In this document: in pieces, positions 25,109-32,680 of the stretch | Numbering within the stretch: position 1 is the stretch's first letter | Layout of the letters: the number at the start of each line of letters is the position of its first letter | Source: Pseudomonas sp. BN411 | GTDB lineage: Bacteria > Pseudomonadota > Gammaproteobacteria > Pseudomonadales > Pseudomonadaceae | DNA length: 64,000 nt | Direction: 5' to 3' | Assembly: GCF_029871235.1 (NCBI RefSeq) | Contig: NZ_SSOM01000082.1 | Location: 95,054 to 159,053 of the forward strand | The notes under the pieces: generated by a model | What the model was told of the DNA's origin: nothing | Seen by the model: the letters and a program-made list of their open reading frames with translations, nothing else | Databases searched by the model: none | Position numbers and translations under genes: made by a program

Positions 25109-26083
25109 ATGCGTGCAGTGGTGATCGAACGCCTCGGCGGAGCCGAAGTCCTGCAACTCAAGGAACTTGAACGTCCACAACCCGGCCCCGGCGAAGTGCT
25201 GGTGCAAGTGGTGTGTGCCGGGGTGAACCCGGCGGACTGGAAATGCCGCGAGGGCTACCTGGGCGGCTTCCTCGACTATCGCTTTCCCTTCGTCCTCGGC
25301 TTCGACCTGGCTGGAACCGTAGCCGCGTTGGGCGAGGGCGTGGACGACCTGCCGCTGGGCAGCCGGGTGTTCGCCCAGAGTGATGTCGGTGCCGGCAAGT
25401 GGGGCTCCTACGCCGAGTACGCCTGCGTCTCCCGTGCCTCCCTGGTGTCGATGCCGGAGAACCTCGACTTCGCCGCTGCCGCCGCTGTGCCGACGCCAGC
25501 ACTGGCGGCCTGGACCGGACTGCTCGAAGAGGGCGCCCTGCGTCCCGGCCAGACCGTGCTGGTGCATGGCGGCGGCAGTGCGGTGGGCGGATTCGCCATT
25601 CAGTTCGCCCGCTGTGCCGGTGCGCGCATCGCCACCACCTGCAGCGCCGACAACGCCAGCCAGGCCCAGGCTTTGGGCGCCGAACTCGCCATCGACTACC
25701 GCGCCGACGACATCCACGGAGCCCTGCGCCGATGGGCGCCGGAGGGCGTCGACCTGGTGCTCGACTGCATCGGCGGCGGCAGCCTGCCGAACGGGCTCGA
25801 CCTGTTGCGGCCGGGCGGTGCGCTGGTCGCCATCCTCACCCTGGCGCCGGGCGACGCCGGCCCCGATCACGCCGAAGCGGCCCGACGCGGCCTGCGCACG
25901 GCGGTGGCCTATAGCCGCATGCCCAGCGGCGAATTGTTGGGGCGCATCGCCAGCCTGCTGGCCGCTGGCCGAGTGCGGCCGCCTGCGCTGGACCTGCTGC
26001 CCCTGAGCGACGTGGCCAGCGCCCACGATCGGCTCCAGCATGGGCACGCGCGACGCAAGCAGGTGCTGCAAGTCGCTGACTGA
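25109..26083 (+). CDS. Zinc-independent medium-chain dehydrogenase / quinone oxidoreductase
   Basis: A 324-aa MDR protein. It starts MRAVVIERLGGAEVLQLKEL behind ctggaga. The cofactor-binding part contains VLVHGGGSAVGGFAIQFARC. The catalytic-zinc GHE motif is absent, so it belongs to the quinone-reductase/enoyl-reductase branch, reducing activated double bonds or quinones with NADPH. It is co-transcribed with the Dabb-like genes. In the island it could reduce an enone intermediate; not provable here. Confidence 0.88.
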   Translation: MRAVVIERLGGAEVLQLKELERPQPGPGEVLVQVVCAGVNPADWKCREGYLGGFLDYRFPFVLGFDLAGTVAALGEGVDDLPLGSRVFAQSDVGAGKWGSYAEYACVSRASLVSMPENLDFAAAAAVPTPALAAWTGLLEEGALRPGQTVLVHGGGSAVGGFAIQFARCAGARIATTCSADNASQAQALGAELAIDYRADDIHGALRRWAPEGVDLVLDCIGGGSLPNGLDLLRPGGALVAILTLAPGDAGPDHAEAARRGLRTAVAYSRMPSGELLGRIASLLAAGRVRPPALDLLPLSDVASAHDRLQHGHARRKQVLQVAD

Positions 26084-26092
26084 CCTGAAGCC

Positions 26093-26108
26093 TCGTCCGC
26101 TCGGACGA
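26093..26108. promoter_or_regulatory. Island operator, copy 2
   Basis: TCGTCCGCTCGGACGA: perfect 7-bp arms around CT, 15 of 16 to consensus. It sits 10 bp after the preceding stop and 63 bp before the SDR start at 26172, so a promoter probably starts a new unit here. Confidence 0.7.
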
Positions 26109-26171
26109 TGGATAGACGGGCCGGAGCCGCTCTACTGGCGACCACTACAACAAGAGGCAGGAGCGTCAGCC

Positions 26172-26987
26172 ATGCGTATCGAACAGGGCCAGGTGGCGGT
26201 GATCACCGGTGCGGCCGGCGGCATAGGCCGCGGCCTGGCGGAAGAAGGGGGCGCGAGGGGATTGCGCCTGGTATTGAGCGACGTCCACGGGCAGCGCCTG
26301 TCGGCCCTCACTGAACAACTGCAAGGGCAGGGCGTGGAGGTGGTGAGCCGGGTGGCCGACGTGGGCGATGCGGCCCAGGTGGATGCCCTGCGTGACCTGG
26401 CGGTGGAACGTTTCGGCGGTGTCGACTTGCTGTTCAACAACGCCGGCGTCCTGCAGACCGGCTTCAGTTGGGAGATCGGCGCCGACCGCTGGCAGCGCCT
26501 GCTGGACATCAACCTTGGCGGCGTGATCAACGGTATCCGCAGCTTCGTCCCCCTGCTGCTCGGCCAGCAGCGTCCGGCTCAGGTGGTCAACACCGCCTCC
26601 CTCGCCGGGCTGGTGTGCAGCCCCATGCTCGGCCCTTACACCGTCAGCAAGCAGGCGGTGGTGGCCCTGTCGGAAACCCTCCATTACGAACTGGCCGTGC
26701 TGCAGTCCCAGGTCCGTGTGGCCGTGCTCTGCCCGGGCCCGGTGGCCAGCGACATCATGAATTCCAACCAGGCCGCCGGTGGCGCCACCGGCCAGCTCGA
26801 CGCATTGCTCGACAGCAGCATCCGCCAGGGCATGGACCCGCGCGAACTGGCCCGCGAAGTCTTCGCCGGCATCGAGGCAGAGCGCTTCTGGTTGCTGCCC
26901 CACAAGAACTTCAAGCCGGCGCTGGAACGGCGCCTCACCAGCATCCTCGACGAGACCAACCCGGTCTTCCAGATGGCCGACGCATAA
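26172..26987 (+). CDS. Short-chain dehydrogenase/reductase (SDR 1)
   Basis: A 271-aa classical SDR. The cofactor motif is TGAAGGIG, the NNAG motif is present, and the catalytic Ser is followed by YTVSK. It oxidises or reduces an alcohol/ketone with NAD(P)H. First gene of the unit 26172-30235, behind operator copy 2 and a near-CA motif (aacaagag at about 26149). An 11-bp gap separates it from the esterase. Confidence 0.9.
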   Translation: MRIEQGQVAVITGAAGGIGRGLAEEGGARGLRLVLSDVHGQRLSALTEQLQGQGVEVVSRVADVGDAAQVDALRDLAVERFGGVDLLFNNAGVLQTGFSWEIGADRWQRLLDINLGGVINGIRSFVPLLLGQQRPAQVVNTASLAGLVCSPMLGPYTVSKQAVVALSETLHYELAVLQSQVRVAVLCPGPVASDIMNSNQAAGGATGQLDALLDSSIRQGMDPRELAREVFAGIEAERFWLLPHKNFKPALERRLTSILDETNPVFQMADA

Positions 26988-26998
26988 GGAGCGCCAGC

Positions 26999-27925
26999 AT
27001 GTCACTCGACCCCCAGATCGCCGCTGTGCTCCAGCAATTCAGCGGCATGCCGCAACCGGACTACAGTCAGCTCGACCCCGTGCAGTACCGGCAGTTCTGC
27101 GACAACCTGATGCCGCCGATTCCCGGCGAGCGCCTGTTCGAGGTGCGTAACCTCAAGCTGGCCGGCGCCGAGGGTGAACTGGATGCGCGCCTGTACCGCC
27201 CGGAAGACCGCAACGACCTGCCGTTGCTGGTGTTCTTCCACGGCGGCGGTTTCGTCATCGGCAATATCGACACCCACGACAACCTCTGCCGCAGCCTCGC
27301 GCGCCTGTGCAACGCCGTGGTGGTTTCGGTGGCCTACCGCCTGGCGCCGGAGAGCCGCTTCCCGGCGGCGCCCCACGACTGCTATCGCGCCACCTGCGAC
27401 CTGGTGGAGCGCGCCCGCGAACTGGGCTTTGACGCCAGCCGCCTGGCCGTGGCCGGGGACAGCGCCGGAGGCAACCTGGCCATCGCCGTGAGCCGCCTGG
27501 CGCAGATCCGCAAGGCCCCGCGTATCGCCTACCAGTGCCTGTTCTATCCGGCCACCGATGCCCGCTGTGACAGCGCGTCTCACGAAGCCTTTGCCGAAGG
27601 TTACTTCCTGACCCGCGAGCAGATGCGCTGGTTCTGGAGCCAGTATCTGCCCCGTGCCGAGCTGTTCGACGACGCCCTGGCCTCGCCCGTGCGTGCCGAA
27701 GACCTGGCCGGCTTGCCGCCAACCACCCTGATCAGTGCCGAATACGATCCGTTGCGCGACGAAGGCGAAGCCTTCGCCAAGCGTCTGCAACAAGCTGGCG
27801 TCAAGGTCCGCCTGGAACGCTGCGAGGGCATGATCCACGGCTTCATCAGCATGTCCGCATTCGTCGGCAAGGCCCAGTCCGCGCTGGAAGCGGCGGCTGC
27901 CGACCTGCGCCAGGCATTGAACTGA
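26999..27925 (+). CDS. Alpha/beta hydrolase, hormone-sensitive-lipase (HSL) family
   Basis: A 308-aa hydrolase. The oxyanion motif is HGGGF (about residue 80), the nucleophile elbow is GDSAGGN, and the acid and base are in SAEYDPLRDEGE and MIHGF. Such esterases cleave short acyl esters or lactones. In this island it could remove an ester from the substrate or open a lactone formed by oxidation; the substrate is unknown. It starts at 26999 behind aaggagcg, within the same operon as SDR 1. Confidence 0.9.
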   Translation: MSLDPQIAAVLQQFSGMPQPDYSQLDPVQYRQFCDNLMPPIPGERLFEVRNLKLAGAEGELDARLYRPEDRNDLPLLVFFHGGGFVIGNIDTHDNLCRSLARLCNAVVVSVAYRLAPESRFPAAPHDCYRATCDLVERARELGFDASRLAVAGDSAGGNLAIAVSRLAQIRKAPRIAYQCLFYPATDARCDSASHEAFAEGYFLTREQMRWFWSQYLPRAELFDDALASPVRAEDLAGLPPTTLISAEYDPLRDEGEAFAKRLQQAGVKVRLERCEGMIHGFISMSAFVGKAQSALEAAAADLRQALN

Positions 27926-27935
27926 GGAAATGGAC

Positions 27936-29027
27936 ATGGACAGCCCGCAGCGACTGATCGAAGCCATGGCCAGTGGCGCCATGCTGGTGGTGACCGACGA
28001 TGAAGGGGAAGGCGAAGGCTCGCTGGTGATTGCCGCCGGCCAGGCCGATGCCGCCGCCATCAACTTCATGGCCCGCGAGGCTCGCGGGCTGATCTGCCTT
28101 GCCCTGACCGAGGAGCGCTGCACGGCCCTCGGCCTGGAGCTCATGGTGCCCAACTCGCGTGCCCGCCACGGGATGGGCTTCACCCTGTCCATCGAAGCGC
28201 GAAGCGGGGTGTCCACCGGCATTTCCGCTGCTGACCGCGCCCGTACCGTTGCGGTCGCCGTGGACCCGGCCAGCAGCGCCGCCGACCTCGTCCAGCCCGG
28301 CCACATCTTCCCCCTGCGTGCCCAGCCTGGTGGCGTGATGCAGAGGGCCGGCCATGTGGAGGCGGCTTGCGATCTCGCTCGACTCGCCGGCCTGATGCCG
28401 GCCGCCGTGCTGGTCAGTATTCTCGACGAGCAGGGTGAACCGGCTCGTGGCCAGGCGCTGCGTGATTTCGCCCAGCGCCACGGCCTGCCTGTGGGTAGCG
28501 TGGCCGACCTGATCCACTACCGCATCCTGCATGAAGGCACCATCCGCCGCTCCGGCGAATACCCCATTCACACCCGTCACGGCGAGTTCCGCGTCATCAC
28601 CTACCTGGACGACTACCAGGGGCAACTGCACCTGGCCCTGGTTCGCGGTGAGGTCCGCCGCGACCGGCCCACGCTGGTGCGGGTACAGGCGGCGGAGACC
28701 TTGCGCGACCTGCTCGACAGTCATCCCAATCAATGGAATCTTGACCGCTCCCTGGCAAAGGTGGCGGAAGAGGGCGCTGGCGTCGTGGTATTGCTGGCGC
28801 ATCAGGAAACGCCAGCTGCGCTGATCGAACAGCTCCAGCAGGGGGCGCACAAGCAACGCCCGCCCGCCTTTCCGCAGCGCACACTGGGGATCGGCGCGCA
28901 GATCCTGCGCGACGTGGGCGTGCGCAAGATGCGCCTGCTGAGTTTCCCGGTGAGCTACAAGGCGGTGTCCGGCTTCGAGCTGGAAGTCGCCGAATTTGTT
29001 CCCTTTGACGTGCAGGAGCCGGCATGA
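27936..29027 (+). CDS. RibBA-like protein with degenerate RibB and RibA domains
   Basis: 363 aa. The N-terminal half aligns along its length with 3,4-dihydroxy-2-butanone-4-phosphate synthase (GVSTGISAADR, GHIFPLRA, AGHVEA). However the DDxDRENEGD signature is DDEGEGEGS (residues 21-29): one residue shorter, lacking the Arg and last Asp, and the Thr of GHTEA is Val. The C-terminal GTP cyclohydrolase II-like half has no cysteine, so the zinc site is missing. Start 27936 is preferred over 27930 because of spacing to gagga. It overlaps the next gene by 4 bp. It may supply flavin precursors or have a changed role. Confidence 0.85.
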   Translation: MDSPQRLIEAMASGAMLVVTDDEGEGEGSLVIAAGQADAAAINFMAREARGLICLALTEERCTALGLELMVPNSRARHGMGFTLSIEARSGVSTGISAADRARTVAVAVDPASSAADLVQPGHIFPLRAQPGGVMQRAGHVEAACDLARLAGLMPAAVLVSILDEQGEPARGQALRDFAQRHGLPVGSVADLIHYRILHEGTIRRSGEYPIHTRHGEFRVITYLDDYQGQLHLALVRGEVRRDRPTLVRVQAAETLRDLLDSHPNQWNLDRSLAKVAEEGAGVVVLLAHQETPAALIEQLQQGAHKQRPPAFPQRTLGIGAQILRDVGVRKMRLLSFPVSYKAVSGFELEVAEFVPFDVQEPA

Positions 29028-30235
29028 GCCCGCAATTGGATAGCTTGCTGCAACCGGCGCGTCTGGCCGGCCTTCACCTGCGCAACCGCCTGATCAAGAC
29101 GGCCACCTTCGAAGGTATGTGCCCCGGCGGGATACCCGGTGACGACCTGATCAACCATCACGCGACCATGGCTCGCGGCGGTGTAGGCCTGACCACGGTG
29201 GCCTATTGCGGTGTCTCTCCGGATGGCCTGACCTTCCCTGACCAGATGTGGATGCATGCTGGCATCTTCCCGCAGTTGCAGCGCCTGACCGCAGCGGTGC
29301 ATGCCGAGGGTGGCGCCATCTCCGCCCAGCTCGCCCACTGCGGCTACTTCAGCCGCAATCGCCCGCGCAACATCCCACGACCACGCGGCCCCAGCGCCTG
29401 CATCAACCAATACGGGCTGTTCTCCGGCATTCCCTTCGGCGGCGCCATGGGCATCGCCGACATCGGCCGCACTGTCGCCGAGTACGCTGCGGCAGCCAGC
29501 CTGGTACGTGACGCGGGATTCGACGCCGTCGAAATCCACATGGGACATGGCTACCTGCTCAGCCAGTTCATCTCCCCGGCGCTGAACAAGCGTCGCGACG
29601 CCTATGGCGGCTCGCTGGAAAACCGCATGCGTCTGCCGCTGCAGGTGCTGGCTGCGGTGCGCGGCGCCGTGGGGCGGGATTTCCCGATCCTGGCCAAGCT
29701 CAACCTGAGCGATGGGTTCAAGGGCGGTCTGGACATAGAGGACGCCTGCCAGGCAGCGCGATTGTTGGAGCAGGCAGGGCTGGACGCCATCGTCATGAGC
29801 GGCGGGCTGGTCAGCCGCACGCCGATGTTCCTCTTCCGTGGTGACAGCCCATTGCAGCAGATGGTGCCGCTGGAGAAGAACCCGTTGCAGCGCACGGCGA
29901 TGAAATGGTTCGGCGGCGCGAGCTTCCCGGACCTGCCGTTCGAAGAACTCTACTTCCTCGAACTGGCCCGACAGATGCGCAAGGCAGTGTCCATGCCCCT
30001 GGTGTACCTGGGCGGCGTGGCCAGCGCCGAGGGTATGGCGCGAGCGGTGAACGAAGGCTTTGACTTCCTCGCCCTCGGACGCGCCCTGCTCAATGACCCG
30101 CAACTGCCGCAACGCCTTCAGCACGAAGGCGCCACCTGGCGCAGCGCCTGCACCCACTGCAACCAGTGCGTGGCCAGCATGGGGCTGCCCGGCGGGATTC
30201 GCTGCGTGCTGAATCAGCCGGCGGTGTTTGCCTGA
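29024..30235 (+). CDS. NADH:flavin oxidoreductase, Old Yellow Enzyme family
   Basis: A 403-aa FMN-dependent enzyme. Family signatures are NRLIKTATFEG, EIHMGHGYLLSQFISP with NKRRDAYGGSLENR, and GRALLNDPQ; a C-terminal Cys pair lies in THCNQCVA. The family reduces alpha,beta-unsaturated carbonyls, including 2,4-dienoyl-CoA and steroid enones. It overlaps the RibBA-like gene as ATGA, so both are translationally coupled. It ends the unit; a long intergenic hairpin repeat follows. Confidence 0.92.
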   Translation: MSPQLDSLLQPARLAGLHLRNRLIKTATFEGMCPGGIPGDDLINHHATMARGGVGLTTVAYCGVSPDGLTFPDQMWMHAGIFPQLQRLTAAVHAEGGAISAQLAHCGYFSRNRPRNIPRPRGPSACINQYGLFSGIPFGGAMGIADIGRTVAEYAAAASLVRDAGFDAVEIHMGHGYLLSQFISPALNKRRDAYGGSLENRMRLPLQVLAAVRGAVGRDFPILAKLNLSDGFKGGLDIEDACQAARLLEQAGLDAIVMSGGLVSRTPMFLFRGDSPLQQMVPLEKNPLQRTAMKWFGGASFPDLPFEELYFLELARQMRKAVSMPLVYLGGVASAEGMARAVNEGFDFLALGRALLNDPQLPQRLQHEGATWRSACTHCNQCVASMGLPGGIRCVLNQPAVFA

Positions 30236-30255
30236 CTCGACGCTGCTTTTCCCTT

Positions 30256-30340
30256 GTGGGGGTGAATTCATTCGCTAAGCAGGCCGCAGGTCTGCCAGGG
30301 GGACTGCTTCGCAGTCCATAGCGAATGAATTCGCCCCCAC
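30256..30340. repeat. Long inverted repeat (gaattcattcgc family)
   Basis: gtgggggtgaattcattcgc on the left pairs with gcgaatgaattcgcccccac on the right, with a central ctgcttcgcag region. Related copies: 50471-50566, 61896-61991, half copy 11319-11345. It could attenuate transcription between the two rightward units. Confidence 0.8.
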
Positions 30341-30370
30341 ACCTAGAAGCTTTGACTCCGAGTTATTCAC

Positions 30371-30378
30371 AACAAAAA
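30371..30378 (+). promoter_or_regulatory. CA motif upstream of the tyrosine-less SDR
   Basis: AACAAAAA followed by gg, 9 bases before the ATG at 30388. Confidence 0.5.
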
Positions 30379-30387
30379 GGAACACCC

Positions 30388-31158
30388 ATGACTCGTGAAG
30401 CATTCCCCGAAGGCGTCGCCCTGGTAGTGGGCGGCAGTGGTGGCATGGGCCAGGCAATCTGCGAGCGCCTGGCCGAAGCTGGCAGCGATGTCGTGCTCAC
30501 CTACCACCGCAACGCTGAACGCGCGCAGTCCGTGGTCGGTGCCGTGATGGAACAGGGGCGCCGCGCCGAGGCGGTGCAACTGACCCTCGGCGATGAAGCG
30601 GGCGTTGCCGCGACGCTGCAAAAGCTCACCGCTGGCCGGCGCATTCACACCCTGGTGATCGCCTCCGGCTCCGACATCAGCCAGCCGCGCATCGGTGATC
30701 TCGACCTCGCGCAATGGAAGCGAGTGATCGACGCCGACCTCAACGGTTTCCTCAATCTGGTGCTGTGCCTGTTGCCGCACATGCGCGAGCAGGGCGGTGG
30801 TTCGATCGTGCATATCAGCTCCGCCGGGCTGTTCCGCTGGCCGGAGGGCGACGTGCTGTCGGTGGCGCCCAAGGCCGCCATCGAGTCGCTGATCCAGGGC
30901 ATCGCCAAGGAAGAGGGCCGCCATGGCATCCGCGCCAACAGCGTGGCCATCGGCGTGATAGACGCTGGCATCTTCCACCGCCTCTGGGCCGACGGCACCT
31001 TCGACGAGCGGTGGAAGGATGCGGTGCAGGCCAAGCTATGCATCAAGCGCTGGGGCATGGCGGAGGAAGTGGCCGAAGCGGTGGCCTTCCTGGCATCCCG
31101 CCGCGCCGGTTACACGACCGGGCAGATACTGGCGGTGGATGGAGGTTATGGCGTCTGA
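30388..31158 (+). CDS. SDR-fold protein lacking the catalytic tyrosine (SDR 2)
   Basis: A 256-aa SDR-fold protein with a glycine-rich motif (GGSGGMGQ), an ordinary SSAG catalytic-Ser region and a typical C-terminal GQILAVDGGYGV. Where YxxxK is expected the sequence reads SVAPK, so the lysine is kept but the tyrosine is Ser. It may be catalytically altered or non-redox (for example a lyase or binding role). Single-gene unit between two repeat blocks, with a CA motif at the start but no island operator seen upstream. Confidence 0.85.
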   Translation: MTREAFPEGVALVVGGSGGMGQAICERLAEAGSDVVLTYHRNAERAQSVVGAVMEQGRRAEAVQLTLGDEAGVAATLQKLTAGRRIHTLVIASGSDISQPRIGDLDLAQWKRVIDADLNGFLNLVLCLLPHMREQGGGSIVHISSAGLFRWPEGDVLSVAPKAAIESLIQGIAKEEGRHGIRANSVAIGVIDAGIFHRLWADGTFDERWKDAVQAKLCIKRWGMAEEVAEAVAFLASRRAGYTTGQILAVDGGYGV

Positions 31159-31180
31159 CGCACAACGCGTGGGGTTCACC

Positions 31181-31522
31181 CGAACTCCGCTGGTGGATGT
31201 AAAAGGCGACATCCACCCTACAGGCCAGGCGCGGCTCTTCGTAGGTTGGGCAGAGCGCAGCGAAGCCCAACATGGCGTGGTATCAGGTCGGCACCGTTGG
31301 GCTTCGCGTAGCTCAGCCACAACCTACAGTCGTAGGGTGGACCACGCTTCACCGGTCCACCATTCGTGGTTCACCTCGACTCCGCTGGTGGATGTAAAAG
31401 GCGACATCCACCCTACAGGCCAGGTGCGGCTCTTCGTAGGTTGGGCAGAGCGCAGCGAAGCCCAACATGGCGTGGTATCGGGTTGGCACCGTTGGGCTTC
31501 GCGTAGCTCAGCCACAACCTAC
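31181..31522. repeat. Composite of two alternating repeat families with a 195-bp duplication
   Basis: Partial tggtggatg...catccaccctac element (31181-31221), then gtaggttggg...cacaacctac (31241-31327), then a full gtagggtgg...catccaccctac element (31332-31416), then gtaggttggg...cacaacctac (31436-31522). A 142-bp stretch is repeated almost exactly at a distance of 195 bp (31186-31327 and 31381-31522). No gene in 31159-31574. Confidence 0.88.
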
Positions 31523-31529
31523 GGTCGCA

Positions 31530-31563
31530 CAAAAAAAGCCCCGCGAATGCGGGGCTTTTTTCG
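31530..31563 (-). terminator. Bidirectional terminator after the SurE-like gene
   Basis: Stem gccccgc-gaat-gcggggc flanked by seven A on the left and a T-run on the right. It lies 11 bp beyond the stop of the leftward SurE-like gene. Confidence 0.9.
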
Positions 31564-31574
31564 TCACCGAAAGC

Positions 31575-32567
31575 TTAGGGTTGCACGCCGCCCAGCATCA
31601 GCTTCGCCTGCGCCTGGACCAGCGCGGAGGCGGTGTAGTTGCCGTCGATGGGGGTGATCACCGCCTTGCCGAGAGACAGCTGGTAGGAGTCACCCTGCTT
31701 CTGTTCGGCGGTGGGGGCGGGCGGAGGGACGAGGTTCACCCGTACCACGCCGTCAGCGCCTTGCTGCGGCTGGAAGACTACGTTGCCCCAGTCGCTGATC
31801 GGCGCGAAGGCCACGCCGGTGACTTCGCCCGATTCCAGCGCCGGGTAGTTGATGTTCAGCCCGGTGTTGCCCGGCAGGCCGATCACGTTGGTTTCGCAGT
31901 AGGGCTTGGCCTTGCCATGGCTCTTGTCGCAGATGCGCTTGGCTTCGGCGCCGATGGCGGCGGCGCGGTTGATCACGCGGACGGCGAAGCGTGCGCTGTC
32001 ATCCATGGCGTTGAGGGTTTTCTGGTAGCCGGCCTGCGGGTTCTGGGCGATCAGTTGCAGGTCGATGGCGGTGGACACGGCCACTGCCGGCACGCCCTTG
32101 AACATGGCGCGGACGGCTGCGTTGACGGTGCCGGACATCTGCGTCAGCGGGCCGACGTTGTCGCCGAAGTTGGTGCCGGAGACCACCAGGTCCGGGCGGT
32201 TGTCCTTGAGCAGCAGGTCGAGGCCGACGTTCACCGCGTCCACTGGAGTGCCGATGGCGGATGTCTTGCCAGCCGGCGGGGTGTAGCCGGCGGGAGCGCC
32301 GACGCAGTACTTGTCCTGGGCGAGCTGGGTAATGGCGACGGCCTGGCCGGGCACCACGACGCTGGCCGCGCCGATGCCGCTGCTGTCGTTCTGCGGGCCG
32401 ACCAGGGTGACCTGGTGGCCGGCGGCGACCAGCGCCTGGTACACGGCGTCGATGCCGGGAGCGCGGCAGCCGTCGTCGTTGGTCAGAAGAATGTTCAGGG
32501 CACTGGCCTGGAGCGAAAGGGACAGGGCGGCCAGGCTGATGGCGGATTTCAACAGCGTGTGCGTCAT
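31575..32567 (-). CDS. Secreted SurE-like phosphatase/nucleotidase-fold protein
   Basis: A 330-aa protein with a signal peptide (MTHTLLKSAISLAALSLSLQ ... ASA) directly followed by NILLTNDDG, the metal-binding SurE signature; later SGTNFGDNVG also matches SurE. Cytosolic SurE is about 250 aa without signal; this is an exported, longer relative, probably a periplasmic phosphatase. It is the last gene of the leftward DUF1302-DUF1329-SurE set, although a terminator lies between it and DUF1329, so it may have its own promoter. Its link to the island substrate is uncertain. Confidence 0.85.
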   Translation of the reverse strand: MTHTLLKSAISLAALSLSLQASALNILLTNDDGCRAPGIDAVYQALVAAGHQVTLVGPQNDSSGIGAASVVVPGQAVAITQLAQDKYCVGAPAGYTPPAGKTSAIGTPVDAVNVGLDLLLKDNRPDLVVSGTNFGDNVGPLTQMSGTVNAAVRAMFKGVPAVAVSTAIDLQLIAQNPQAGYQKTLNAMDDSARFAVRVINRAAAIGAEAKRICDKSHGKAKPYCETNVIGLPGNTGLNINYPALESGEVTGVAFAPISDWGNVVFQPQQGADGVVRVNLVPPPAPTAEQKQGDSYQLSLGKAVITPIDGNYTASALVQAQAKLMLGGVQP

Positions 32568-32641
32568 CTCGTTTCCTCTATCGGAAGAAGGGAACCTTGG
32601 GTCGACTGCTGGCTGAACTAAGGCGGTTTGCAGCGGGACAC

Positions 32642-32668
32642 AAAAAAGCGAGGCCCGGGGGCCTCGCT
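32642..32668 (-). terminator. Terminator after the DUF1329 gene
   Basis: Stem agcgaggccc/gggcctcgct. On the minus strand it is followed by a T-run (plus-strand aaaaaa). It lies 13 bp past the stop. Confidence 0.85.
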
Positions 32669-32680
32669 CGATCAGGGCGC

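Noticed and set aside
27936-29027. Simple annotation as functional RibBA
   Set aside because: Key RibB residues and all zinc cysteines of the RibA half are missing, so only a RibBA-like label is justified.
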